DNA of 64,000 nucleotides from Viridibacterium sp035456105 (GCA_035456105.1 DATIDV010000017.1:434001-498000), one strand, 5' to 3'; positions 29,301 to 37,194 are shown, counted from the first letter of the stretch. Numbers and translations are program-made. Notes: generated from the letters alone by a model not told the origin.

Positions 29301-30795
29301 GCTCATCCTGCAGCAAGCCGTCCAGCACCAGGGCTGCCTGCCGCCGAGTGCAGGACTCCTCCGCCGTTTGCAGTCTGGACTGTTCCTGTGTCAGCCGTAG
29401 CTCGGCGCCCTCGGCCGTTCCCTTTTGCGATTTCAGGGCTGTGCGCCGCTCGTTGCGCGCTGAGGCGCGTCCGCCCAGAGTACGAAGCTCGTCCTCCAGC
29501 CGAGTTTCTTCCGTGCGAAGCGCACGACGCAGCAGTGCGCCTTGGATGTCCACATGGTCGCGCGCAGGCTTCAGGTCGGCGCGATGAGCCTCGGCCAGCG
29601 CTTCCTGCTCCTGAATCTGCTGGTCGATGCCGAGAATCTCTTTCTGAAGGCGACCCGCTTTCAAATGGTGTTCCTGGCGCTCCAGCGTCTTAACTGCCAT
29701 GTTGGCCATGTCCCGACGAGTCTTGGCAACCGTCATCGACTTTTGATGCCACGCCCAGGTAACGGCCATGAGTTCGTTGGTATGCAGCGCGGCCTCCCCG
29801 GCCGCAGCGCCTGCCAGGCTCTTCTGGGTGCGCTCGAATTCGAGTTCCGTCTCGCGCTGGGCATGCCGGACAAGGGCTCGTGCCTGCAGCGCCAGTACCA
29901 GCTGTGCGCCCTGGATGGTCAATCCACGCTGATTGACGAAGGCCTCGATGTACTGCCGCGCCGCGTCGGCGAACGCGTTGAGAGAGGCCCTGAACTTGGT
30001 GAGTTCGTCGCGACGTTTCTCGAACTGGGGCTTGCGCCGGTGCTTCTCACAGACGGCGACCACCATGGCGCGTGCTTTGTCTGCCTTCTCCGAATCGCTC
30101 GTGAGGTGCAAGAACTTACGCAGGAATTCCGGCTCGGTCTTGAAATCAAGGAAGCCGGCGTCGAAGCCACCTTCCTGGGCGGAGAAGTTCAGCTGGATGC
30201 GTAGCATGTCCAGGTCGATGAGCCGCTCGTCTTTGAGGTGGCGCTGCCACTCGGCCTGACGGTTGTGGCTCAGGTAGACGTTGCCAGGATGCTGTTTCTG
30301 AAGGTCGTGCAGCCAGCGCGAGAAGTCCGCCATCGAACCCGGCGGGGTCGCGGTCAGTCCAGGCGCAGGGATGTCCTTGAACGAGAGGTCCGCCCGTTCC
30401 TCGAAGCTGAAGAACATGCGGTCGACGTCCGGCGGGTTGGAGGTCGTGCGTACCGCCACCGCCTGACCGGTGACGAGCCTGTACGGCTGGCCGCCGGCCG
30501 TGCGCGAGGGCATGAGCCACTCGACGACGATAAAGCCCGGAACCCCGTCGTGGGTAAAATACTGCGAAAAACTGGCGGTCTTGGCTTGGAGGTGCTTGAG
30601 GAAGCGTTCCTGTGAAGTCTCGAAGCACGAGAAGATCAGCCCGAGCAATGTCGTCTTGCCGCCGCCGTTCTCGAGGTTGATGACGGTATCGGTGGGCTCG
30701 CCAGTGTTCGGGTCGGTGAGCTCGAAGGTCAGACCTTCGTACCAGGCGGTTCGATAGCCGCAGTTCGCCAGGTGGACGCGGGTGATTTTCTGCAT
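26395..30795 (-). CDS. jetC: Wadjet SMC-like ATPase JetC
   Basis: A 1466-residue MukB/MksB-like SMC ATPase. The Walker A is LENGGGKTTLLG (residues 44-49 GGGKTT). A long coiled-coil runs through roughly residues 290-1200, rich in Ala/Glu/Arg/Gln, with a central hinge-like globular part near 550-680. The ABC signature is SNSGGEG (1351-1356) and the Walker B is PLILDNPF (about 1386-1392) with Asp-Asn in place of the usual Asp-Glu. ATG 30,795 follows the jetB stop by one base; an upstream in-frame extension lies inside jetB. In known Wadjet systems this subunit drives loop extrusion on plasmids. Confidence 0.93.
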   Translation of the reverse strand: MQKITRVHLANCGYRTAWYEGLTFELTDPNTGEPTDTVINLENGGGKTTLLGLIFSCFETSQERFLKHLQAKTASFSQYFTHDGVPGFIVVEWLMPSRTAGGQPYRLVTGQAVAVRTTSNPPDVDRMFFSFEERADLSFKDIPAPGLTATPPGSMADFSRWLHDLQKQHPGNVYLSHNRQAEWQRHLKDERLIDLDMLRIQLNFSAQEGGFDAGFLDFKTEPEFLRKFLHLTSDSEKADKARAMVVAVCEKHRRKPQFEKRRDELTKFRASLNAFADAARQYIEAFVNQRGLTIQGAQLVLALQARALVRHAQRETELEFERTQKSLAGAAAGEAALHTNELMAVTWAWHQKSMTVAKTRRDMANMAVKTLERQEHHLKAGRLQKEILGIDQQIQEQEALAEAHRADLKPARDHVDIQGALLRRALRTEETRLEDELRTLGGRASARNERRTALKSQKGTAEGAELRLTQEQSRLQTAEESCTRRQAALVLDGLLQDEQEPTGEAIARHDTQATAHAAERDALRLSRDGRRAQAKQHREAASRERVTATKAREQAKSLSAYIASGEAEFERLSQLPALLSAVESDRVDPLSPVLEHRLAEVVADSARQISHADVRLAGLHATRQAIETTGVAGHDPDVALVVQHLHLAGLRSARAFNEYIARALPDAERARALVLSDPARYAGVCVAQGELEKARGVVWGERRPTQPVTISVAALDVVAGKDDMVVVPAEDDSAFNVEAAKRLGVSLSVRLETEQQRRAAYEARYESTLKAGQELQTFGKTYGDGQLAAAAAKRDALLEDDAVASARADNLELEAGTLDDQAAEDDRLAVLADGRHNQSRQAVKAVRAFQSEHEAGRPERLLRLMQLDADIEQARASKAEAEAGLEAIQTEHDTDHARSVAFNHERGILADELSKIAYYDKEYPAQEQLAQNPRPLSTLRDMYKDALDFYLTEEQNKLGLLSERMQSTQALRASKNAELARDFPTVQAEDLGPYVDVDHTVELEGVALQLASAKDEQLDAAAQFKTANDNASKWHSANKARIPPPIPGHEALEVPVLAGLMEQAEQNVDAAQDRMRVANEEANRAGSQASARLAEAKLDESTESMLRAGLDLPEKPDPLLVAAQIGALIGTTPDVPDPQTLVLELDASAQAKALLADHSTRNKGVTRLQTTARNSFEALKSAAAEPAFREVDEPVAQQMLQNDFNSACTDAERLLMHLDDRIATTQSTLDSMKKDFDACTEELLGVVRNAISTLTRAVSADKSVPAAAPYVGGKPVLKMRANFGSVPMDSRRQALDQYLNVLTDTNVFPARGTDLVADAVLRVYGKPLGMQVLKMSVEETEQYVSVDRISNSGGEGVVMAMFLFLLINQLRAENHAHVQRIAGGPLILDNPFAKATSPAMWRAQRLLAAAMNVQLIFATAVQDYNAIGEFQRFIRLRKAGQNTKTRRWHLEIASYHLNDMPDEVEA

Positions 30796-30796
30796 G

Positions 30797-31531
30797 TCAG
30801 TCGACCTTCGCCATGGGGGTGACGAGCTGAGCCATCTCATAGAGGCGACGCAGTGCGAGTTCGCGCAGCTGCACGCGCAGTCGGTGAGTCGGCGTGTACG
30901 TCGCCGCGGCGTCGTCGTCGGCCTCGCGGTCCAACCGTACCAGGCCGTTCTGCAGCATGTGGTTGAGCGCAATCTTCACCACGCCCACCACAGAAGCGGC
31001 AGACGCCCGCTGGCCAGCCGGGATCGCCATCGGCAGGGCCGCGATGGCATCCCAGCCCGGAGCGAGCTCAGGCGGAATGTCCGCAGGCAGGTCGGTAGTC
31101 TCCTTTAGGCGCCGGGCGAGGGCGTACAAGGTGTCGCGGCAGGCCGCCAAGGACGAGGGTGGCGGCGAATAGTTGTCGTCGTCCAGCACATCGGTCGTCG
31201 GGAAGAAGACTGCCGCTATGGCCACGTGCGCGAGCACGAGCGCGGCTTTCTGGTCGGGTGACATCCCGGCACGAATGTCTGTCAGTCGCACGGAGAAGCG
31301 ACTTTCACGCGAGGCCGGAACGACGATCAGCCCACGGCTCTCCGTGGCGTCTAGGATTTGCAGTTCCAAGCCCGTGGCGACGTCTTCGACTTGCCGATGA
31401 AACGCGGGGTCGGCGCGATACAGCGCCAGCAGCTCGCGGTATTCGGCGTCATTGACGGGCGACAGTGCCGTGTGCAGGGCCTTGTAGGTCAAACGGGCAG
31501 CGTTGCGCACACTAGGTTCGGGCGATGTCAT
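30797..31531 (-). CDS. jetB: Wadjet JetB (MksE/KITE-like subunit)
   Basis: A 244-residue helical/winged-helix protein between jetA and jetC, the place of the KITE-type subunit (MukE/MksE-like) in Wadjet. ATG 31,531 is chosen because AGGGAGA lies 5 bases upstream; it overlaps the jetA 3' end by 20 bases. Visible features are ALHTALSPVNDAEYRELLALYR near the N-terminus and a basic winged-helix-like C-terminus (THRLRVQLRELALRRLYEM). The assignment rests mainly on position and size; sequence conservation in this subunit is low. Confidence 0.82.
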   Translation of the reverse strand: MTSPEPSVRNAARLTYKALHTALSPVNDAEYRELLALYRADPAFHRQVEDVATGLELQILDATESRGLIVVPASRESRFSVRLTDIRAGMSPDQKAALVLAHVAIAAVFFPTTDVLDDDNYSPPPSSLAACRDTLYALARRLKETTDLPADIPPELAPGWDAIAALPMAIPAGQRASAASVVGVVKIALNHMLQNGLVRLDREADDDAAATYTPTHRLRVQLRELALRRLYEMAQLVTPMAKVD

Positions 31532-33047
31532 CTGGTTCTCCCTTGGGAGTGAACTCGAGGTTGCTTCCCTGCGCCACGTCGAGTTGGAAGGTTTCACCCA
31601 TCAGCCGAACACTGACCGTCTTGTATTCGGATTCAGAGGGTGCGAACGCGCGGTACAGGATCAAGACCAAGCAGCGTCGCAGCGTCTTGTTCATGCCTGC
31701 GTCTTCTGCTGCTTCCAGCAACTGGTCGAGTCGCCATGTAGCTCCGCGGGCGAACATGGTGGCAAGCCAGTCGTTGGCGCGCTGGATCAGTGCCTGTGGG
31801 AACTGGTCCGGCAACGGTACAAACTTCTCCAGCTCGCCGTCGTCCTCCTCGGCCACGACGTCGTCGGAGCGTTGCTCTAGCAACAACGCGAAAACCGAGT
31901 TGAGGTCGTAAATCCGCGGCATGCTGGGCGGATACAGTGCGCTGATGAGGTTGTTGGCTTGATCCGCCAAGGTCACTGCCGAAAGGTTCAGAAGCTGAGG
32001 CAGTAGCTGCGACTCCAGGTCAGGCAGCCCGGTGGGCCGACGCGCCCGGAAAACGGCCCGCTGAGCCTCAATAAAGAGTTCGGGTGCAACGTTGATGTCG
32101 GTGACGAGCTGCATCCGAATCAGCCCGGCGCCTCGAAGCGTGTCCCGCAGCGCGACTAGGCTTATGCGAGTCTGGAGGTCGCTAGCCTCGAGCAGGGACC
32201 CCTGTACGGCATCTTCCATGCGCGCATCTTCGGCTTGGCGCTTGCGAACATGGTCGCGCGCCGAATCCAGCCTTCCGGTCATGTCGCGGGACCAGTTCAC
32301 GCTGCCCGGTGCACGGTATGCCTGGTAGAGCCGGTCTCGGATGAGCTGCCGATACTCGAGGGATAGCTTGCGGGCCCTCTGCGCGATGTCCAGTGCCGCC
32401 TTGAAGCTGCCGCGCTGCACGAGCAGCTCGAGCATCTTCTCCATGAGTTCCTGCGCGTCCTCCGGCGACAGGTCCAGCATGCCTAGGTAGACGAGATAGC
32501 CTTCTTGCGTGGGCCGGTACCGGTAGACATCGTCCAAGTCCGGCTCGAAGCGCACGAGCCTGAAACGGAAAGCCCGCGTGCTCATCGACGGCGCGTCGAA
32601 GTAGTCGAAGCTGAACTCGCGGTGGTTATTGGCCTTGTTGTCTAGTCCATCCAGCACTGCCTCTCCGATGCGGCGCGCGTACGGCGCAGTAAGCTCGGGC
32701 TTGATGCGGAGCGCAACCTCGGCCAGGTGCGTGAGGATTTCGCTGGAGGTGCTGCCACTTGCGACCGTCGTGGCCTCCATCATCAGGTCCAGTGCCGATA
32801 GCGCCAGATAGTGGGTGTCGATGCCTTGCACCGCGTCGCGGTAGGCCTCGTCGCCGCCCAACATCTTGTCCCGCTCGAGTTGGAAGACAGGACGTAGAAG
32901 CAGGAGGTTGCGCTGCTGGCGGGACAAGTCCAGCAGTCCGGGTGATGGAGTCTGGGCGAGGTTAATCGGCTCAGCCGTCGACGCAGGGAAACCGGCCGTT
33001 TCGCCGGAGCTATCATCAATCGAAGCTAGGCCAGTCTCCTGTTTCAA
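31512..33047 (-). CDS. jetA: Wadjet JetA (MksF/kleisin-like subunit)
   Basis: A 511-residue protein that opens the jetABCD operon, in the position of the kleisin-type subunit (MukF/MksF-like). It is largely helical. The N-terminal 35 residues are poorly ordered; conserved-looking parts are LLLLRPVFQLERDKMLGGDEAY, SFDYFDAPSMSTRAFRFRLVRFEP and YLVYLGMLDLSPEDAQELMEKMLELLVQRGSFKAALDIA. The C-terminus (about 440-500) would contact JetC heads. The start is TTG 33,047 (weak ribosome site); the first in-frame ATG is at codon 63, too late to be likely. The shared promoter with the WYL gene carries a repeat array. Confidence 0.85.
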   Translation of the reverse strand: MKQETGLASIDDSSGETAGFPASTAEPINLAQTPSPGLLDLSRQQRNLLLLRPVFQLERDKMLGGDEAYRDAVQGIDTHYLALSALDLMMEATTVASGSTSSEILTHLAEVALRIKPELTAPYARRIGEAVLDGLDNKANNHREFSFDYFDAPSMSTRAFRFRLVRFEPDLDDVYRYRPTQEGYLVYLGMLDLSPEDAQELMEKMLELLVQRGSFKAALDIAQRARKLSLEYRQLIRDRLYQAYRAPGSVNWSRDMTGRLDSARDHVRKRQAEDARMEDAVQGSLLEASDLQTRISLVALRDTLRGAGLIRMQLVTDINVAPELFIEAQRAVFRARRPTGLPDLESQLLPQLLNLSAVTLADQANNLISALYPPSMPRIYDLNSVFALLLEQRSDDVVAEEDDGELEKFVPLPDQFPQALIQRANDWLATMFARGATWRLDQLLEAAEDAGMNKTLRRCLVLILYRAFAPSESEYKTVSVRLMGETFQLDVAQGSNLEFTPKGEPDDIART

Positions 33048-33073
33048 CTCTTGAGCCCCAAGAATTAGCGTCT

Positions 33074-33132
33074 ACTAATACTACTAGTACAATAACACGA
33101 CTCGTATAATTTAACGACTAGTATATAATCGG
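33074..33132. promoter_or_regulatory. 17-bp-phased direct repeats between jetA and the WYL gene
   Basis: ACTAGTA (33,083), ACTCGTA (33,100) and ACTAGTA (33,117) are spaced exactly 17 bases apart; the full units share 12 of 17 bases (units 1 and 2) and end in AACACG/TTAACG. A further ACTAATA is at 33,074. TATAAT hexamers occur at 33,105-33,110 and 33,124-33,129. TACTAGTA is also a perfect palindrome. The region is far AT-richer than its surroundings. This is probably the operator of the divergent WYL regulator, covering both promoters. Confidence 0.68.
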
Positions 33133-33136
33133 CCAT

Positions 33137-34054
33137 ATGCCCTCAGTTTCGAACGCGTCGCGAACCTCCAACGAAATGAAGTCTGCAGCTACTCCCTGGG
33201 GGCAGGACCGAAGGCTTCAGTTCATTGACTTCAGGCTTTGCTGGGAAGGGCACCTTAACCGGGCGGACCTGACAGGGTTCTTCGGCATCTCGGTTCCTCA
33301 GGCGTCGCTGGACCTCGCCAAGTACATCGAGCTGTCGCCGAAGAACCTAATTTATGACCGTAGTACCCGGCGCTACGTGGCTGGTGCGGACTTCAGCCCC
33401 CTGTATGCGACGACAGGCCATCCGTCGAAATATCTCAACGAGCTACTGGCGACGGTCACAGGCGTCTTGGACCCCAAGTCGAGCCTTCTCGGGTGGATGC
33501 CACCGATTGGCATGGTTCCCACGCCTAATAGGCAGTTGGATGTTGCAGTCCTCTTCAGCCTGCTGAAGGCTATTCGCGACCGCAACACCGTCCAAGTCGT
33601 CTATCAGTCGATGAGTCGAGCGGAGCCAACCGTGCGTAGCCTTTCTCCCCACGCCATTGCTCACGACGGATTCCGGTGGCATGTGCGAGCCTATTGCCAC
33701 ACACGTGAGCGCTTCTTGGACTTTGTCATCGCTCGTGTCCATGCCGTCAGGGCTTCTTCGGAAGCAAATAGGCCGGCCGATGAAGACGTGGAGTGGAACC
33801 ACTTTGTGGAGGTGGTTTTGGCCGCGAACCCTGCCCTACCTGAGCCTCATCGACGAGCGGTCGAGCTTGACTACGGCATGACAGAGGGGAAGGTAGTGCT
33901 TCGGTGTCGACAGGCCCTGCTCTTCTATCTTCTCCAACACTTAAGACTTGATGTGGAACATGGTGCAAAGCCGGAGGCTCAACAGGTTGTGCTCAAAAAC
34001 CGACTAGCTCTAGCGCCATGTCTGGGTTCTGGGATGGATTCCGCTGTGGCGTAG
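33137..34054 (+). CDS. WYL-domain transcriptional regulator (BrxR/CapW-like)
   Basis: A 305-residue regulator: winged helix-turn-helix (about 27-85, RLQFIDFRLCWEGHLNRADLTGFFGISVPQAS), a linker, a WYL domain (about 140-205 with SLSPHAIAHDGFRWHVRAYC; WHVRAY 181-186) and a C-terminal WCX-like domain. This layout is that of BrxR/CapW proteins, dimeric repressors of defence operons that sense a ligand, perhaps nucleic acid. It is divergent from jetA across a 90-base gap with a repeat array. TATAAT at 33,124-33,129 is only seven bases before ATG 33,137, so the transcript from it would be leaderless; ATG 33,176 is an alternative start. Confidence 0.88.
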   Translation: MPSVSNASRTSNEMKSAATPWGQDRRLQFIDFRLCWEGHLNRADLTGFFGISVPQASLDLAKYIELSPKNLIYDRSTRRYVAGADFSPLYATTGHPSKYLNELLATVTGVLDPKSSLLGWMPPIGMVPTPNRQLDVAVLFSLLKAIRDRNTVQVVYQSMSRAEPTVRSLSPHAIAHDGFRWHVRAYCHTRERFLDFVIARVHAVRASSEANRPADEDVEWNHFVEVVLAANPALPEPHRRAVELDYGMTEGKVVLRCRQALLFYLLQHLRLDVEHGAKPEAQQVVLKNRLALAPCLGSGMDSAVA

Positions 34055-34212
34055 GACGTGTTCAGTCGGTGTCAAACCCAGTGCAACACCGCCTAACGTC
34101 ATGCAGAAGTACGGAATCGCTCCGGCCTGAAGCGGGCCGATGTTGGGGTTCGCCGGTCGGCTCTCACCTATGTGGATGAAGTCCCTCAACGCAGCTCGCT
34201 CAGGAGGGGTGC

Positions 34213-34464
34213 GTGCCGGACTGGTTCCCCGCAATCGAGTACGTGCGCTGGACTGGAGCCACGAAGGACCTGTCGTTCATCCCTGACTGCGCTGTTGACG
34301 ACGCTCTGTTGGTGGACGACCTCGCGACCTACGTTCATCCTGGCCAGGAAGCTCAGTGGGTCCGCGTGGAGCCCTTTGAGCCGCCGTTTGATGACAGCGA
34401 CGATGGCCTGGCGAAGGTACTCAAGGCACTCGAGGAGCGTGTACGTCCGGGGGCAGCTTCATGA
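34213..34464 (+). CDS. Small hypothetical protein in the defence element
   Basis: An 83-residue acidic protein not recognised from its sequence (MPDWFPAIEYVRW..., then SFIPDCAVDDALLVDDLATYVHP and VRVEPFEPPFDD). GTG 34,213 is preceded by AGGAGGGG with a 3-4 base gap, a very strong ribosome site, which is the main reason to call it. No signal peptide or membrane helix is seen. It follows the WYL gene by 158 bases in the same direction. Confidence 0.5.
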   Translation: MPDWFPAIEYVRWTGATKDLSFIPDCAVDDALLVDDLATYVHPGQEAQWVRVEPFEPPFDDSDDGLAKVLKALEERVRPGAAS

Positions 34465-34633
34465 AGCTCGTCGCCGGGTCAAAGTTGCCGGCTCTGCGAA
34501 ACACCGAGCGTTCAATTGCGCGCACTGGAGGCCGGAGGCGGAGGCGCTAGATGCGGGTAAGCACGCATTCTGGTGGAAGCAACCAGTTGGCTCCCCGTTG
34601 GATCAGGAAGACTATGTGGGGAGGAGGCACAGG

Positions 34634-34834
34634 ATGGCGGTCAGAAATATGGATGGGAGAGGCCGTGTCACCATTCCATCAGCACTTCGGCGAGCGCTTG
34701 AAGTTCAGGCCGGCGACACGCTGACACTCACCCGGCGGGAGGATGGAGCATTCGTTATCCTCAAAAAATCGAATCTGGATCGGGTGGATAAGCTCAAGCC
34801 TGCGCGAGGTTCGCGAGTTCGAATCCGAACCTGA
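34634..34834 (+). CDS. AbrB/SpoVT-type DNA-binding protein
   Basis: A 66-residue protein with a swapped-hairpin AbrB fold: MDGRGRVTIPSALRRALEVQAGDTL and a following TRREDGAFVIL strand pair, then a basic tail (DKLKPARGSRVRIRT). ATG 34,634 has GAGGAGG 6 bases upstream. Such short proteins are antitoxins of VapBC/MazEF-type pairs or stand-alone regulators. No toxin follows: the next 360 bases are non-coding, so it is an orphan or acts on another gene. Confidence 0.75.
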   Translation: MAVRNMDGRGRVTIPSALRRALEVQAGDTLTLTRREDGAFVILKKSNLDRVDKLKPARGSRVRIRT

Positions 34835-35197
34835 AGCACCGAGTCGGAGGCCTAGCCGGCGCAGAGCCGCACACGCTGGAATCAGACCTGACGAGGCGTC
34901 ACCGTCGCAAAGCGACCCGTTTCTGTCGGTCGAGTCGTCAGAGGCTCAATGGCAGGTGTCTGAGCCAAGCAGTCGCCCAGCCCAATGACACGCCGGCAAT
35001 ACTTCAGCCAAAGCAGACATCTACTATGCATGTCGGATTCGCCTGCTCTCGACTCAGGGCGGCTGGTCGAATCGCCGGACGTTCAAGGGCGGCTAACCAC
35101 GGAGCAATCCTCTAGGACGGTACCTGAACAGCCAATACATGGCCGTCTGTAAATATAGATGTATACATTTGTGGCTGTTTAGCTAAACTCTATATGT
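34835..35197. other. Non-coding spacer with palindromes upstream of hipB
   Basis: There is no convincing gene in this stretch. The last 40 bases hold two perfect 10-bp palindromes, ATGTATACAT (35,159-35,168) and TTTAGCTAAA (35,178-35,187), just upstream of the hipB ATG, which itself lies in TATATGTATG. HipB-type antitoxins bind palindromes in their own promoter, so these are likely operators. TGTTTAGCTGTATAAA, similar to the second site, occurs again at 37,065-37,080 downstream of hipA. Confidence 0.5.
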
Positions 35198-35560
35198 ATG
35201 CCAAAGACTGCCAAGGCTCTCCTGCAACTCCCGCCCGCTACGTCAGCTGCTATCGAAAAGCTTGGCGCTGACCTTGCGGTAGCCCGTCTGCGTCGTAAAG
35301 AGTCTCTGAAAACCTGGGCGAAGCGCATGGGTGTTTCGGTCCCCACACTGCAACGCCTTGAAGCTGGCGATCCGGGCGTTGGCATCGGTATTGTGGCCAC
35401 CGCCCTGTGGCTCCTGAATCGCGACGGCGAGCTGAGAAATCTCGCCGCCCCCGAGCATGACCAGGGCGCCATTGAGATGGAGGTCCGCGACGCCGTCCAG
35501 CTTGGTCGTGCGCGCGCCCAAGCGTCCGCGGAAGCGCGCGTTCGAGCGAAGAAGGGCTGA
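35198..35560 (+). CDS. hipB: HipB-like antitoxin (XRE family)
   Basis: A 120-residue protein with an XRE-type helix-turn-helix (about residues 22-75: LGADLAVARLRRKESLKTWAKRMGVSVPTLQRLEAGD) and a polar C-terminal tail. It is directly followed, one base after its stop, by a HipA kinase, the classical order of a hipBA toxin-antitoxin operon. It should neutralise HipA and repress the operon through the palindromes immediately upstream. Confidence 0.85.
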   Translation: MPKTAKALLQLPPATSAAIEKLGADLAVARLRRKESLKTWAKRMGVSVPTLQRLEAGDPGVGIGIVATALWLLNRDGELRNLAAPEHDQGAIEMEVRDAVQLGRARAQASAEARVRAKKG

Positions 35561-35561
35561 G

Positions 35562-36878
35562 ATGCGCCTGGACGACCTGCATCTCTGGTTTCTTGGCGAC
35601 CCGCACATGCCACGCTACGTGGGCGCACTGAAACTCGTTGCCGCCGGCAAAGGGGTCTCGCTGCACTACGGCCAAACTTGGCTGGCCAACGGATTCGCGT
35701 TGAGCGAAGACCTCCCCCTCATTGACTCAGAGCTCCTGCCGCCCGGGCGCATGGCGACCAATGCGCCACGTGCGGTTGGCGCGGTCGATGACGCCCGTCC
35801 GGACCGCTGGGGGGAGAAGGTCATTCGCTTCGTGGACAAACCCAAGCGCCTCTCCCTGATGGAGTATTTGTACTACGCCGGTGATGACCGATTTGGGGCC
35901 TTGGGGGTTTCGACGTCAGCAACTACGTACAGCCCGAGAGTCGGCGGGCCGCTTCCTCGGCTCGATGAGGTGCAGCAACTCAGTGAGGTGGTGGCAAAGA
36001 TTGAAGCCGCCGAACCCCTCAGCGCCATGGAGGCAAAGATCATCGCGGGGGGCGGGAGCCCACTGGGGGGCGCAAAGCCCAAGGCGCTCATCGACATCAA
36101 CGGTGAGCAGTGGGTCATCAAGTTCTTCAACAATGAGCCAGTTGATACGCCACTCATTGAACACGCAACGATGGCGTTGGCCCGGCGCGCAGGCATCACC
36201 GTCGCGGAGACGCAACTCATTCATCTTGCCGACGCGAATGCCATTGCCATACGCCGCTTTGACCGCGCGCCGGGCCAGCGGATTCACAGCATCTCGGCGG
36301 GTACCGCCATTCGCGCGGCCACCGCTTCCGGCGATGAGCCTGAGATGGGCTACCCCGCACTGGCTCGCATTCTCCGCCGCGTGGGTATCACGCGAGATGA
36401 CACCAACCAGCGTGATGCGCGCGAGCTGTTCCGTCGCATGGTGTTCAACATCCTGATGGACAACACCGACGATCATGAGAAGAACCACTCGCTGCTCGTC
36501 GCGAACCCGTTCGAACATGGGAGACTGAAGCTGGCCCCTGCGTACGACGTTCTGCCGACCAACTCAGGTCAGGGGTATCAGGAATTCATTTGCGGCGCTG
36601 ATGGCCCGGAGTCGACGCTCGAGAACGCGATGACACAGTGCGATGCCTTCGGTTTTCTGCCTGACGAGGCTGCTGGCGAAGTTGCTGCGGTCATCGAGGT
36701 CGTGAATTCCTGGCGAACGCATTTTGCGGAAGCGGGGGTGTCGGCACACGACATCGAAAGCTTGGCAGAGAGCCTCGACGGCGAAGCCCTTCTTGGTCAG
36801 CGCACTCGATTTGATGCGAGTCGTTTCAAAGGAGCACCCACAAAGAGACCACGGAAAAGTCCATTCCTGCGTTCCTGA
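35562..36878 (+). CDS. hipA: HipA-like serine/threonine kinase toxin
   Basis: A 438-residue HipA-family kinase. The N-terminal couple_hipA domain begins GVSLHYGQTWLANGFALSEDLPL; the glycine-rich P-loop is GGGSPLGGAKPKALI (163-177); the catalytic motif NTDDHEKN (301-308) carries the catalytic Asp303 and metal-binding Asn308; PAYDVLPT follows at 326-333. All catalytic residues appear intact. E. coli HipA phosphorylates glutamyl-tRNA synthetase and causes persistence; this protein's target is not evident. With hipB it may act as an addiction module that stabilises the element. Confidence 0.9.
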   Translation: MRLDDLHLWFLGDPHMPRYVGALKLVAAGKGVSLHYGQTWLANGFALSEDLPLIDSELLPPGRMATNAPRAVGAVDDARPDRWGEKVIRFVDKPKRLSLMEYLYYAGDDRFGALGVSTSATTYSPRVGGPLPRLDEVQQLSEVVAKIEAAEPLSAMEAKIIAGGGSPLGGAKPKALIDINGEQWVIKFFNNEPVDTPLIEHATMALARRAGITVAETQLIHLADANAIAIRRFDRAPGQRIHSISAGTAIRAATASGDEPEMGYPALARILRRVGITRDDTNQRDARELFRRMVFNILMDNTDDHEKNHSLLVANPFEHGRLKLAPAYDVLPTNSGQGYQEFICGADGPESTLENAMTQCDAFGFLPDEAAGEVAAVIEVVNSWRTHFAEAGVSAHDIESLAESLDGEALLGQRTRFDASRFKGAPTKRPRKSPFLRS

Positions 36879-37172
36879 TAGCAACCGAGTGAACTGACCT
36901 CTGAACACGTAGCCGGGTTTGGGCCGGAATATGTATGAGCTCGGCTAGCAGCGCGTCGTGTAGGAGCTCAAGCCCAGCGACGCAGATTCGAGCCCTACTT
37001 TGAACATCCACCGGTGGTGCCTCGGAGACGGCCCGCGCTCAGAAAACTGCCTGCACATAGTGCCTGTTTAGCTGTATAAATAGAGCTCCTCACCTTGGTC
37101 GCGAGGCTTGCATATTCAGCATGGTTGCTCTCGTTGCAGCGTGTTAGAACATGGACTCCCAATCCAAGCAGC
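36879..37172. other. Non-coding stretch before the right end of the element
   Basis: I see no gene, terminator or RNA in these 294 bases. ATATGTATGA at about 36,930 and TGTTTAGCT at 37,065 echo motifs of the hipB promoter, which may be chance or a remnant duplicated regulatory segment. Confidence 0.3.
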
Positions 37173-37190
37173 GATTTCGCATCTTATGAC
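37173..37190 (-). repeat. Subterminal repeat R3
   Basis: Inverse reads GTCATAAGATGCGAAATC, identical to L2 at 16 of 18 bases. It lies 22 bases inward of R2, the same spacing as L1-L2. Confidence 0.8.
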
Positions 37191-37194
37191 GGCA

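Noticed and set aside
33083..33132. Short CRISPR-like array
   Set aside because: 17-base units without unique spacers, only three copies, inside a divergent promoter.
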